Shown here piece by piece: positions 26,731 through 36,723 of a stretch of 64,000 nt of DNA. The stretch comes from Moelleriella libera RCEF 2490 (lineage: Eukaryota > Ascomycota > Sordariomycetes > Hypocreales > Clavicipitaceae), in contig AZGY01000018.1 of assembly GCA_001636675.1 (NCBI GenBank), positions 249,527-313,526 on the forward strand, given 5' to 3'. The notes under the pieces are model-generated. The model was given only the letters and a program-made list of their open reading frames with translations, was not told the DNA's origin and did not search any database. The number at the start of each line of letters is the position of its first letter. Position 1 is the first letter of the stretch. The translations under genes were made by a program, and so were the position numbers.

Positions 26731-28734
26731 ATGAGTTTAAGGCCATCCGTCGTCGGTCTGTTGGGCGGCGGCCAGCTTGGCCGCATGCTGTGTGAGGCCG
26801 GTGCAGCTTCCAACGCGCAGATCGCCATCCTCGACGCGGACAGCTGCTCGGCCAAGCAGATCAACAGCAACCCGCACCACATATCAGGCTCGTTTAAAGA
26901 CGCCGCCAAGATCAAGCAGCTCGCGGCGGCGTGTGACGTGCTGACCGTCGAGATTGAGCACATCGAGACGGAAGTCCTGGAGGAAATTGCGACCCGCGGC
27001 GTGCCGGTGCACGGCGCAGACGGCACGAACACGGCGTCGACGATGAAGAGAGTCGCCGTGCACCCGTCGTGGAGGACGCTGCGGCTGGTGCAGGATAAGT
27101 TCGAGCAAAAGGAGTATCTACGCGGACAGGGAATTCCCATCGCGGAACAAATGGCCATTGAGTCGGGCGGTGACGAGGGCATGCTCGCATCGATGGAGCG
27201 TGCGTCCCAGAAATTTGGGTATCCGTGGATGCTCAAGGCGCGGAAGGACTCCTACGATGGCCGGGGCAACTTTAAAATTTCGAGTCAGGACGACCTGCGA
27301 CGAGCTGCTCAGGAGTTTGGCAGTCTCGCCTGCTACGCGGAGAAGTGGGTGCCTTTTGAGCTCGAGCTTGCTGTCATGGTCATCCGCGCCGAAGACGACG
27401 CCGGCCACCTCCGGCGCGTAATGCCCTATCCCGTTGTCGAGACGGTCCACGAGGATAGCATCTGCTCCAAGGTGTACATGCCGCCGAGAAAAGTGTCGAC
27501 GGAAGTGTGTCGCAAGGCGCAAGCGGTAGCCATCGCCGTGGCCGAGCAGCTTTGGGGACGAGGCGTCTTTGCCATCGAGATGTTCCTTACAAAAGACGGC
27601 GACATCATCTATAACGAGTGTGCGCCGAGGCCGCACAACAGCGGGCACTTGACAATCGAGGCTGTTCCTTACATGTGAGTTCACTGAAGTCGACGTCAGC
27701 GTCGGCATGGAGGTTGCGCTGACCAGTCAAAAAAGGTCGCAGTTCAAGGCGCAGCTCACGGCCATCCTGGACGAGCCTCTTCCAGAGGTTCTGGAACCCC
27801 ACGTAGAGTCCAGCATCATGATCAACATTCTCGGTGGTGCCCACCCGGACTCACACCTGCCCTTGGTGGAAAAAGCCAAGTCCATGTACGCCGCCAAGAC
27901 AGCGGTCTACGTCCATCTGTACGGTAAGGAGTCGAAGCCGAGCCGCAAGATCGGTCACATCACGGTGACGTCGTTCGGGTCCATCGCAGAGCTGGAGAGG
28001 TTCGCCGAGCCATTGCTGGAACTGAGCAGTCGCATCCGCCAAGAGCGCCTCGAGGCGTCGATCAAGGCTCTCCGTCCTCAAGCTGCCGCTGCGCCAACCG
28101 TCAAGGGCAGTGGCAGCGGCAGCCCGCTGGTGCTGGTCACCATGGGCTCCGACTCGGATCTGCCGGTGCTCAAGGCTGGCATTGACGTGCTGACCGAGTT
28201 TGGCGTGCCGTGGGAGATTGATATTACTTCGGCGCACCGGACGCCCGACAAGATGGCCCAGGTAGCCAGGGGCGCGGCCGGTCGCGGTCTCAAGGTTATC
28301 ATTGCAGCCGCCGGAGGAGCCGCCCACCTGCCGGGCATGTTGGCGGCCTACACGCCTCTGCCGGTCATTGGCGTGCCCGTCAAGGCCACCCACCTCGATG
28401 GATACGACTCCCTCCTCAGCATTGTGCAGATGCCGGTACGTCTCGTGATATCACCGCCCGCTTCCCCCCTTCCCCCCTTCCTCTCTCTGTCTCTCTTCAG
28501 CAAACCACCCCCACTAACCAGACGTAGCGAGGTGTGCCGACTGCCACGGTGGCCATCAACAATTCCACCAACGCCGCTCTGCTCGCCATCAGATTTCTGG
28601 GCGCGTTCATGCCCGAACTCCTCGACAAGATGAAGAAGTACCAGGCGGAAATGGAGCAGCAGGTCACGGAGAAAGCGGACAAACTCAAGAACATGGACAT
28701 TGAGGCGTACCTCGCAGACATGAGACACAGGTGA
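26731..28734 (+). CDS. ADE2: Phosphoribosylaminoimidazole carboxylase (fused PurK-PurE)
   Basis: Cytosolic purine-synthesis enzyme that converts AIR to CAIR. In fungi it is a fusion of an ATP-grasp PurK-like domain with a PurE mutase-like domain. Exons are 26731-27674, 27736-28435 and 28528-28734; introns 61 and 92 bp. The first junction restores EAVPYMSQFKAQL, the second IVQMPRGVPTATVAINN. The product is 616 residues, slightly longer than yeast Ade2 (571). Visible motifs are the N-terminal dinucleotide-like loop VVGLLGGGQLGRML, ATP-grasp YDGRGNF and AEKWVPFELELAVMV, and PurE signatures GSDSDLPVL, SAHRTPDKM and GAAHLPGMLA. All expected blocks are present in order, with no sign of inactivation. 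A TGACTCA site sits in its promoter. Confidence 0.96.
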
Positions 28735-29272
28735 AGGGCAGATCATTGTATTTCAAGTGAAAAAAGAAAAAAGTATATACCCCACAGAAGGCAGAGAATG
28801 TCATGGGGAGAATTCAGGGCGATGGGGACGTGCTTGGTGCCGCCCCGTGCGTCAGCAAGCTGGCTTCAGTCTCTGACTTTTCCTGGTTGGCGTCAATTCC
28901 GTCGCAGCGCCAGCATGCCGTATTCTGGGACATCCTCACACGATCAGGCGTCATACAAATGAGCAAGCATTTTCATGTCAGTTGAGTTCCGCCGAGAGGA
29001 TAACTCGTACGGATATGCAGTATGTTCGACGATGTGACAATGGCCCCGCGCCAAGACCACCAGCTGGCGTTGAACCCCGCCGAGCAGTGCCAGTGCCGGT
29101 GCCGAATGGCGGCCCGGCTGATTTGCAATGCGCGCGCCCTCTCAGCGCCAGCCACGTGCGCTGGCTGGCTGTCATGGCCGCCGGCGCGTACTGTTGTTGG
29201 ACGATCGATGCAAGAGCGATCACGGCATTTGGTAGTACAGTACAGTCAGCCCCGTGACTCATTTTGTGCTCA

Positions 29273-29296
29273 CCTTGCTTGCTTGCTTGCTTGCTT
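29273..29296. repeat. CTTG tetranucleotide microsatellite
   Basis: About five to six consecutive CTTG/TTGC units in intergenic DNA. Confidence 0.85.
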
Positions 29297-29496
29297 TCTC
29301 GCGGCCTCGCATCCGAGGCATCAATGGCGCATACATATATTGCCCAGACGGAAGCGTGCGTCTTGGCTTGAATGCCCGTTTTGGGGTGTGTGTGTGTCCC
29401 CGTCCGATTCCCCCCCTCCCCAGCCAATCGTGCGATACGAGTTTGTCAAGGTTGTCTGTCTGTCGGGGTCGTCCATCAAATCACAACCGAAAAGCC

Positions 29497-29541
29497 AAGA
29501 AGGAAACAAAGAAAAAAAACGAGGGGGAAAAGGAAAAAAAG

Positions 29542-29576
<35 letters not shown>

Positions 29577-29612
29577 GAAAAGAAAAGAAAAGAAAAGGGA
29601 AAAAAAAGACAA
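29497..29612. repeat. Polypurine tract with an AAAAG pentanucleotide array
   Basis: A nearly pure A/G stretch on the plus strand whose core (29553-29598) is about nine AAAAG units. It lies just upstream of the gene starting at 29720. Such polypurine runs can be nucleosome-poor promoter elements, but here this is inference. Confidence 0.85.
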
Positions 29613-29719
29613 GCTCAACAACAACGAGGGTCGATAAGCAAGACAAGTGAGAGACGGAATTCACAAGACTGCCTGCCTTCGGTAATAGTCCCCGCTGCCG
29701 TACCCCGGAACCCGCCATC

Positions 29720-30702
29720 ATGGGTCGTTACGAGCTCGAATACCCCCGAGATGACATAAACTCGGTCAAACGCCACGGCGAGCAGGGTGAGTCTTTTCTG
29801 TTTCCCCATGTCGATCCCACCATCCGTCCCTCTTCTCCGGCGCGAGAGAAAAGGCATGGAAACAAGCCGCTCGCTTGCCGCCTTTCTCCTCCTCTCTCTC
29901 TCGCTCTATGTGTGTGTAGTGTCAGTCTGTCTCGCCGCTTGTTGACCCCCGGATGCCAGGAAACTATGCTCTCCAAAAGATCCATTCCCTCATCAACTCG
30001 AGCCAGCTCATCAATGTCTCCTTCAACGTGCCGGACCAGCCTTACCCCGTCACGCTCCCCATGATTGGCCAGATGGGGTCCTTTGACAAGCCGTCGGCGG
30101 ATCTCGGCCACCCTCTGGACCTCTACATCCACGGCTACGTCTCGTCGCGCCTGTTCAGGCTCGGCCGCCAAGAGTCCGACGCCGTCGCCGGCGGAGCAGG
30201 AGGAGGAGGGCTGGCGGTGTGCTGCTCCGTCGCCCACGTCGACGGCCTGGTCCTCGCCCTGTCCTCCTTCCACCACAGCTACAACTACCGCTCGGCCGTC
30301 CTGTTTGGCCACGCCACCCTCGTCGAGGATGAGGCGGAGAAGCTGTACGCCATGGAGCTCATCACGAACTCGGTCGTGCCCGGCCGCTGGGACAACACCC
30401 GTCTGCCCCCCACCAAGGCTGAAATCCAGAGCACGAGCATCCTCAGGGTCAAGATCAGGTCGGGGAGCGCCAAGATTCGCGACGGGGGCGTCTCGGATGA
30501 GAAGTTCGATCTGGAGAACCAGGATCTTCTCGACAGCATCTGGACCGGGGTCGTGCCGATCCACAAGACCATGGGCGAGCCGATTCCCACCCCGTACAAT
30601 CGCGTGGAGCTGCCGGCCTATGCCAAGGAGTTTTTTGACGACTTTAAAAAGACGAATGAGGAGTATAGTCTCGAGGCGGCGGCGAAGGAAAAGGACAAGT
30701 GA
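29720..30702 (+). CDS. FMN-binding split-barrel protein (pyridoxamine 5'-phosphate oxidase-like)
   Basis: Predicted 269-residue soluble protein of the flavin-nucleotide-binding, PNPOx-like split-barrel superfamily (the group with nitroimidazole-resistance-like proteins). Members bind FMN or related cofactors; the substrate of the fungal branch is not established. Two exons, 29720-29786 and 29960-30702; intron 173 bp. The junction yields KRHGEQGNYALQKIHSLINS. The N-terminus MGRYELEYPRDDINSVKR is typical of the fungal group. Other landmarks are LPMIGQMGS, LYIHGYVSSRL, HSYNYRSAVLFGHA and ITNSVVPGRWDNTR. A short Gly/Ala-rich insert (GGAGGGG, about residue 91) interrupts the barrel. The lysine-rich end carries no clear targeting signal. 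Family confident, function unknown. Confidence 0.88.
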
Positions 30703-31229
30703 AAAGCCAGGGGCAAGGCATAAAAGTGACCGATGAGTATCATTTACTGGCTGGGCATCAATATGGGGCCATCGCACCGAGATTGATTATGGGACAAAAA
30801 TGCATTTGTTGTTAGTATGTGACTATCTGTGAAGAGCTTCCTTGTCTTCCCCCCCCCCCATTTGTCCGTGCCAGGTTCAAGCATCGATGATGCGGTACGG
30901 AACGGGTAGCCCCCTCACGTTGAACTGTAGCCACACAATCATCAAAAAGCAAGCCGGCACCGAGAGGGAGGAGGCTCTTGACCCAATGTTGTGATGCCGT
31001 CTTGCCATTACACGCTACAGCCACTCTTGTAATTTCGGACAACCACTGCCGCTGCAACGGTCAATAATCTGGCGGGGACGGGGACCCGCGCAGCGAGACG
31101 GGAAGCGATGCGGGGTAGAAATTGGCTGGCACACGTACTCGTCGCTACTACGACAGCCACTCCTACATCGGCAGACTCTGACAGGACTATTCCCAAACCT
31201 GCCTCGCAAACCCCTGAGACCACCCCTTG

Positions 31230-31295
<66 letters not shown>

Positions 31296-31619
31296 CGTCG
31301 GGTCAGTCTCCTGAGATGAAAATCCTTACCCTATCCATCTGGCGCCACAAAACGTGACCATCTGCGCCATGCTTTGGTAGGTACCTAGGTACTTTAGGTA
31401 AGAAAGTAGCTAGCTAGTTTCGAAAGAAGCCTGAAGGGCCCCCTCCAACCCAGCATGCCATTCCCCGAACGAACGGCCCCAACCATCGAACAGATATGAC
31501 CACAGGAAACTTCATCCGCCGAGTGCCCTGGTCAATTAAACGTCATCTATAGAGAAACCTGGGGTAGCGTTGCCACATAACCTGCCACACACGTGAGAGT
31601 ATGAATAAGCAAAGAAAAA
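30703..31619. other. Convergent 3' intergenic region with CAT repeat
   Basis: Lies between the stop codons of the plus-strand split-barrel gene and the minus-strand spermidine-synthase-like gene. No gene is seen. It carries a C-rich run near 30850 and the CAT microsatellite. Confidence 0.65.
31231..31295. repeat. CAT trinucleotide microsatellite (~21 units)
   Basis: Perfect CAT array of about 64 bases ending in CAC. It translates to polyhistidine or polymethionine in open frames that lack other support, so I treat it as a simple repeat and not coding. At over 20 perfect units it should be length-polymorphic between strains. Confidence 0.95.
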
Positions 31620-33545
31620 CTACCATTTCTCCCATACAAATGCCGGAATCGACGATCTCATCAACGCCCAGTGTCCAACCGCACTCTTCTCATGCCACTT
31701 GACCACTTTCCCCGTCTCGTTTCTCCGCAAGATGCCATCCTCTTCTGGCCCAAGCATATCTTGCTCCGGGACTTCGTTTTTTAACGTCAAATACTCTCTC
31801 CTGGAGGGACTTTGCAAGACATCTTTGGCTGTGGGCTTTCGGAATGTAAGAGGCCCGCCGCTGCTGGATTTCTTGCAGAAAATGACCACGTTGGTGAAAT
31901 CCATGCCACTTGCTTTCACGGCCTGCTTGTCGACCGGCGTTTCGCGATATATGCGGCAGGTGGGGAAAACGTTCTTGATAGTACGGTAAATGACCTTTGG
32001 CGTAGGAAGCGCCAAATCTCCCGCATAATTCTATTTTTTTTTTCCAAGGAGGGGAGGGGGGAAGAGTGGTCTGTTAGTCATGCCCCTTGATTCATCCCAT
32101 GGTTGATCAGTGAGTGAGGCGCGAGGGTTTTACTCACAATCGCAATGGTGCCCTCGGGCTTGAGAAGCGCGTGCAAACCTTGGAAAAACTCAAGTGTGAA
32201 CAGATCAACGGGTTCGGCACCTCCAGTAAATACGTCGTGCACGATATAGTCGTACGTGGCGGGGGCAGTCTTTGCCAACGATGCTGTGTATGTGACGGCG
32301 TCTTGGAGCACGGGCGGGTTGTTCTCCTTCAAATCAAAATACTTGACTGCAAGCTCGTGCACAACCGGGTCTAGTTCAACGAGTGTAGTGTTGATCCCAT
32401 GGCTTACAAACGTCGATGGCGTTGTGCCCACGCCAAGCCCGCTATCAAATGCACTTTCAGTGAGGAACTCTCGCAAAACAAAGCATCGGCGCTCAAACTC
32501 ACATCACCAGGGCGTGAGCATCTTTGTCGGCAACGGGGACGTCTGTCACAGCCATCCTGACAGCCTCGAGCATGACAAACACGCCGTATATGGGCTCCGA
32601 GACCCGGCCGCCCCTATGTTCGATCCATTCGCCGCCCAGCAGGCTATGATCACAGCGCATGGCCCTGAAGCCCTGTTTTAAACTCTGCACGACGGAGATG
32701 TAACCAGTGATTGACTCGCGTCTCTCCAGCAGCAACCACTCGTGTGACATCATGCTACCCATGAGTCTGTTTGTGACGGCAGTCGACTGGAGATGAGTGT
32801 TGAGGAGAAGAGTATGAAGAAATGGAAACGCCGCGTAAATCAAGTACTTTGACGGCGCAAACCCCGCGTACGCGACGGACAAGAACATCTCAAGCCCGAT
32901 GCGCGTGAAAATAATGGTCCTGCCAATCAGTGGTGACAGGTGAATGCCGGCTCGATGCTCAAAATATCTGAACAGGGCCCAGGAGCTGATTCCCGGGGCG
33001 GCATCGGCGATGAACGACGGCAACCTGCCCAGTCTCGCGTCTTCCCAGCAATCGGCCGCTGAGGCCGCCGTCAGCACTGACAGTGGCAACAGCGTGAGAG
33101 CTTCTGTCACGACGGGGCCCCATTGCGGACCGAAAGTCTGGCTGTGCGGTCCCAGGTAATGCTGTATGCTCGGAATGCAGACGGCCACGATGGGGAGGGC
33201 CTTGAGGGTCCCAATCGGCAGATATCGTCGCAGCACGACATTTGCGGCCCAGCCCGCGAAGCAGCCACCCATGAGAAGCTTGGAATGCCATATCGACGAC
33301 GGAATCGATCCGTATACCGGCGAAAGGTTGAGCTGCGAGACATGCGAGTAGATGCCGAGCAGGCCCAGCAAAAGGACGATCCGCACATAAACACCGGTCT
33401 GCTCCACGAGACGATGAGAAAAAGTTTCGCTCCTGGCCTTGTGGGCGAGGTCTTTGAGCTCCCTCTCAAACCTTTCGGGGGTGAAGCCGTCGGCGCTTTC
33501 GCCAGCCGCCGTCACATTTTTCTCTGATGATTTCGTGTTGGCCAT
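31620..33545 (-). CDS. Multispan membrane protein fused to a spermidine-synthase-like domain
   Basis: Reconstructed 585-residue protein, exons 33545-32503, 32441-32138 and 32030-31620; introns 61 and 107 bp. Splicing restores ALVIGLGVGTTPSTF and EGTIAINYAGDLALP. Residues ~45-270 hold about seven hydrophobic segments (for example VRIVLLLGLLGIY, ALTLLPLSVLTAAS and YAAFPFLHTLLL). The C-terminal half is a class I SAM/dcSAM-binding fold of the spermidine-synthase family: GLGVGTT loop near 349, acidic strand end TTLVELDP, and YDYIVHDVFTGGAEP where the catalytic-Asp loop of true aminopropyltransferases lies. One Asp is kept, but the usual second acidic residue (DxxDP) is missing. It could therefore be a methyltransferase or a divergent aminopropyltransferase at a membrane. 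The architecture is visible; the activity is not. Confidence 0.87.
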
Positions 33546-34458
33546 GGCGACTGGTGTCAGCTAGCTATCCTGTGTCTGGCCAGCAGATTGGAAGCTCACG
33601 GGCCTGCCGATGACCGGTGATATGGCTTGTCGGGCAGACGAGGAATGAGAATGAGAAAGAGAGACACAGATTGCTTGCTGTTCAAAGGAATTGAAGGTGA
33701 ACATGAGGATGCTCCTCAGCAACGACCCGCTGGTCAGTCAACGTTGTCGTTGTCGAACGGCCATGTTTCAACAACGGCGGATTTGTTTCACATTACAGCG
33801 TGGGTTTTAGTGGGCAGGCGGGGCGGGGCAGATCCATCACCTCCCAACCTCCGTTGTTGCTTGGGCCGCTCGCGTTCCCGCTCGTTTCCTGGCGTCGAGA
33901 TGGCCTGTTTCGCCAGACTTGAAGCATCAATTGATCCTTCCAAGCGCCGTGCGTACGGCTGTGAGATACGAGGCCCGCCCATATCCACCGTCGCAGGAGA
34001 AATAGTGCCCCGCTTCCTTCTCAGCTCGCTCGCCCATCAACGACAGAAATCCATATCACATTTGTTGCCCGTTTTTCACTTTTCACTTCTTTAATCCGTG
34101 TGCTCGTCAATGAAGGGGCTAATGAACATCCAGCGTTATTGCTTCCTCCTACGTATCCAATCCCCGTAGTTCCCGTGCCTCTTTCTAGTGACTTTGCATC
34201 AGCTTCCTTTTGTAAACCCTCACGATGCTCCATATCGAAAACTCCTGTGCTGAATTTACCGCAAAACCAAATGCCAGGAAAAAACAATAACAAAGGAAAC
34301 CCCAGACTGGCAGATGGTATCGCCCGACGAAACTAAACGGGAAAAAAAGACAGGGAGAAATCGCCCAATGAAAATCTGAATCAAACGCCCGCCAACCTCT
34401 CTGGCATCGCCGCATTGATCTCGAGACGTCATCAGACATGCCTATATGCACCGAAACA
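33546..34458. other. Promoter of the spermidine-synthase-like gene and 3' flank of the regulator
   Basis: Both neighbours are on the minus strand, so the left part should be the promoter of the spermidine-synthase-like gene and the right part the 3' UTR of the Zn2Cys6 gene. I see no other gene. Confidence 0.6.
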
Positions 34459-36723
34459 TCAACTAGGTGTGGTGTAGCTGTCCTCTTCCATGTCATCGTC
34501 ACTGCTGGTCTCATCGCTGAGAGGGCTCTGTACACTGCTCAGGTCAGCGCTGTGAATGCTGCTGAACTGACCCATCATACTTCCGCCGCCCGAGAGTGAG
34601 CCCGGAAAGCTCGGTGGCGCAGCAAGAGCTGATAAATCGGCCGCGCTTCCGCTGCGACTCTCGAGTGGCTTTTCGGGCAGCTTCTTCAATAATCCCCTTG
34701 AGATATCTAGCATCTGCATGGCAAATTCGGTGAGTCCTTTGCTTTCCCCGGGCTTAGAGCTCACGGAGAGCGTCCATCGGTACTCGCCTAGTCGGCGGCG
34801 ATACCAGTCAGCCTCCTCGCGGCCAGGAGACGTTGCCCACAGGAGAGAACCGAATGTCCCAATCAGGGCAAAGTTCGTCTTCGAGGCAAAATACCAGAAA
34901 GATCGCAGGTGCTGCGGTGACAAGCGGTTCACAAGATCCATCGCCGAAATGAGGCGGGTCTTTGCTGCACCACGACAGATGAGTTGAACATACGGATCCA
35001 CCGCGGATGAGTTGGAGGAGAGCGAGCGAATAATAGCGCGGTGAAGAGTAATTTCGGTGGCAAAGTAACCGAGGTGTAGATAACCGATACTGGATAGTCT
35101 GTTCGTTGCCGGTGGTGAGGCAGGAGAATAGCTCGTCATCGAGTGTGGCTCAAGGCGTATTGCAGCTGGCAGTCCACCATACCACTCTTTGAGCTTGAGC
35201 TGGACCGGCTTAGCAAGAGAAAGGACGAGTTGAGTGCCCTGAGGCCCGGCCTCGGCGATTTTCTGCGTCGACTGCAACGTGTAAAATGTCTCCAGAATCT
35301 CGGCAAGAATCTGCGACAGCTGCACGAAGCGGTTGAACACCAATCTCCCTTTCTCGATATCCTGCTTTTGCTCCACGTCACCCTCGTCCCATTCCACATC
35401 TGGGAAATCGTTGGCCGTCAGTTCACGAACAGCCCAATCGGACGAGAAGATATGCGACGGCCGCCCGTGCACCAAGGCACCCCATTTGTCCTGCATATAC
35501 AAGGCCCACGCCAGCCTCCGCCTCAAGCCCTTCTCCCAAGGGGGTATTTTCCAGTTGGAACAGTCCAGATGCAAGCCGACCTCCTGGCTGACGGCGACCA
35601 GCTGCGCTGTTGGGGCCCACTGATCTCCCTCGGGTCGTTGCGACAAGAGCAGTCCAGCCTGAATAGTTGACAGTTTCGGTCTCGTCATAGCATCTGCCAA
35701 GGTACTGCGCATGAGTTTCTCCAGTTCCCGAATGTTGGGTTTGGGCAGCCCTGCCAGGTCTTGGCAGTGGTCCCACCAGTTGATGGCGATGATGTAGACT
35801 GCAGCCAGGACGGGGGGCGAAAATAATTGATGAGAGCGGTCGTATAGTTCATTAAACACATGTTTCTGGATGATTGGGAACGCCGGGTGGACTATCTCAA
35901 AGTACAGATCGATTAGCTTGCGACCATGTGGCGAGACAATCGCTTCGATGGCATCAACGTCCTCGATCATGTGCTCGTATCCCTGCGTCGCATTGTCTGG
36001 CAGCATGAGAAATGTGTCCTCTTCACTGACTTTTCGAAGCGTACCCCTGGCCAGCAGACTCTCATCATGAGGGTCAAAGGTGGACAGGTTGATCAAGGAC
36101 GGCTCGAAATCTGTCGTTAGACCGATGTATCGAGCGTGGCGGTCCTTCTGCACGCTAAGAGATTTCTTGAGCAACGTTGGCCCGCCGACATTTGCCAGTT
36201 CCTCTAGAAGAGAATTACTGACAGCGGTACTTGACAAACTAGAAACACCCAGCTTACGACTTGGCGTGCTTGGTGAGCTGGGAGGTTGGAAATATCAGCA
36301 TAAATTCGCCCGAAAATAGAGAGAAATCGGTGACGACGCTGAGGGATGAAATTGTGAGTCTGCCAGCGACACTTACCTGCGTTGACTAAGGCTGGCGTCA
36401 CGGATTTTGCGCTTGCGAGATCGTGGGCTTGCAAGCGAGCTCGGTAGTAATGAGCACTCAGACGCATTGACCTGACAAGCTGTGCAACTGTCTTCATCGT
36501 CACTCGTGACGCATTTAGCGCCAGAGGAGCGACAAGACTGACACGAAGCGGACGGTGATTCTGCCAAAGATGGAGAATCGAGTGAGGCTGCAGTTGGCGC
36601 GCTACTGGGGCCTACTTCGAACTTAGGCGTGCCTTCTTGACCTTCGGACACTTCATCTTGGCTTGTTGGCTTCGGAGCGATACTGATTGGCGCCGTCCGC
36701 TGGAAAGGAGAGTTTTGGGCCAT
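34459..36723 (-). CDS. Zn2Cys6 transcription factor, possibly TamA/Dal81-like
   Basis: Predicted 721-residue nuclear regulator in two exons (36723-36377 and 36277-34459; intron 99 bp) whose junction gives LSQRSSPSTPSRKLGVSSL. The six cysteines of a binuclear zinc cluster are at 61, 64, 71, 80, 83 and 90 with spacing C-x2-C-x6-C-x8-C-x2-C-x6-C. The first loop is RSSGAK, where DNA-binding members have a basic run such as RxRKxK. A basic stretch SRKRKIR follows the cluster. From about residue 200 is the fungal-specific transcription factor domain: LYFEIVHPAFPIIQKHVF, AAVYIIAINWW, STIQAGLLLSQRPEGDQW and RRLAWALYMQDKWGALVHG. The C-terminus is Ser/Gly-rich and acidic. The middle domain reads like the TamA/Dal81 nitrogen co-regulator group, where the zinc cluster is dispensable in some members. 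That assignment is moderate. Confidence 0.88.

Larger units (their letters stand above)
28735..29719. other. ADE2 3' flank and promoter of the split-barrel gene
   Basis: No gene seen in this ~985 bp. It includes a CTTG tetranucleotide array, a GT run near 29383-29395 and a long purine-only tract ending about 110 bp before the next start codon. The last few hundred bases probably serve as promoter and 5' leader for the gene at 29720. Confidence 0.6.

Noticed and set aside
27118..28393. Long minus-strand open frames across ADE2
   Set aside because: They are antisense shadows of a high-GC coding gene whose sense frame has complete PurK/PurE motifs.
29728..30777. 349-codon minus-strand frame over the split-barrel gene
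   Set aside because: The sense strand carries a spliced, motif-complete protein; the antisense frame arises from codon bias.
31015..31314. Polyhistidine/polymethionine frames across the CAT repeat
   Set aside because: Simple-repeat translation with no other coding support.
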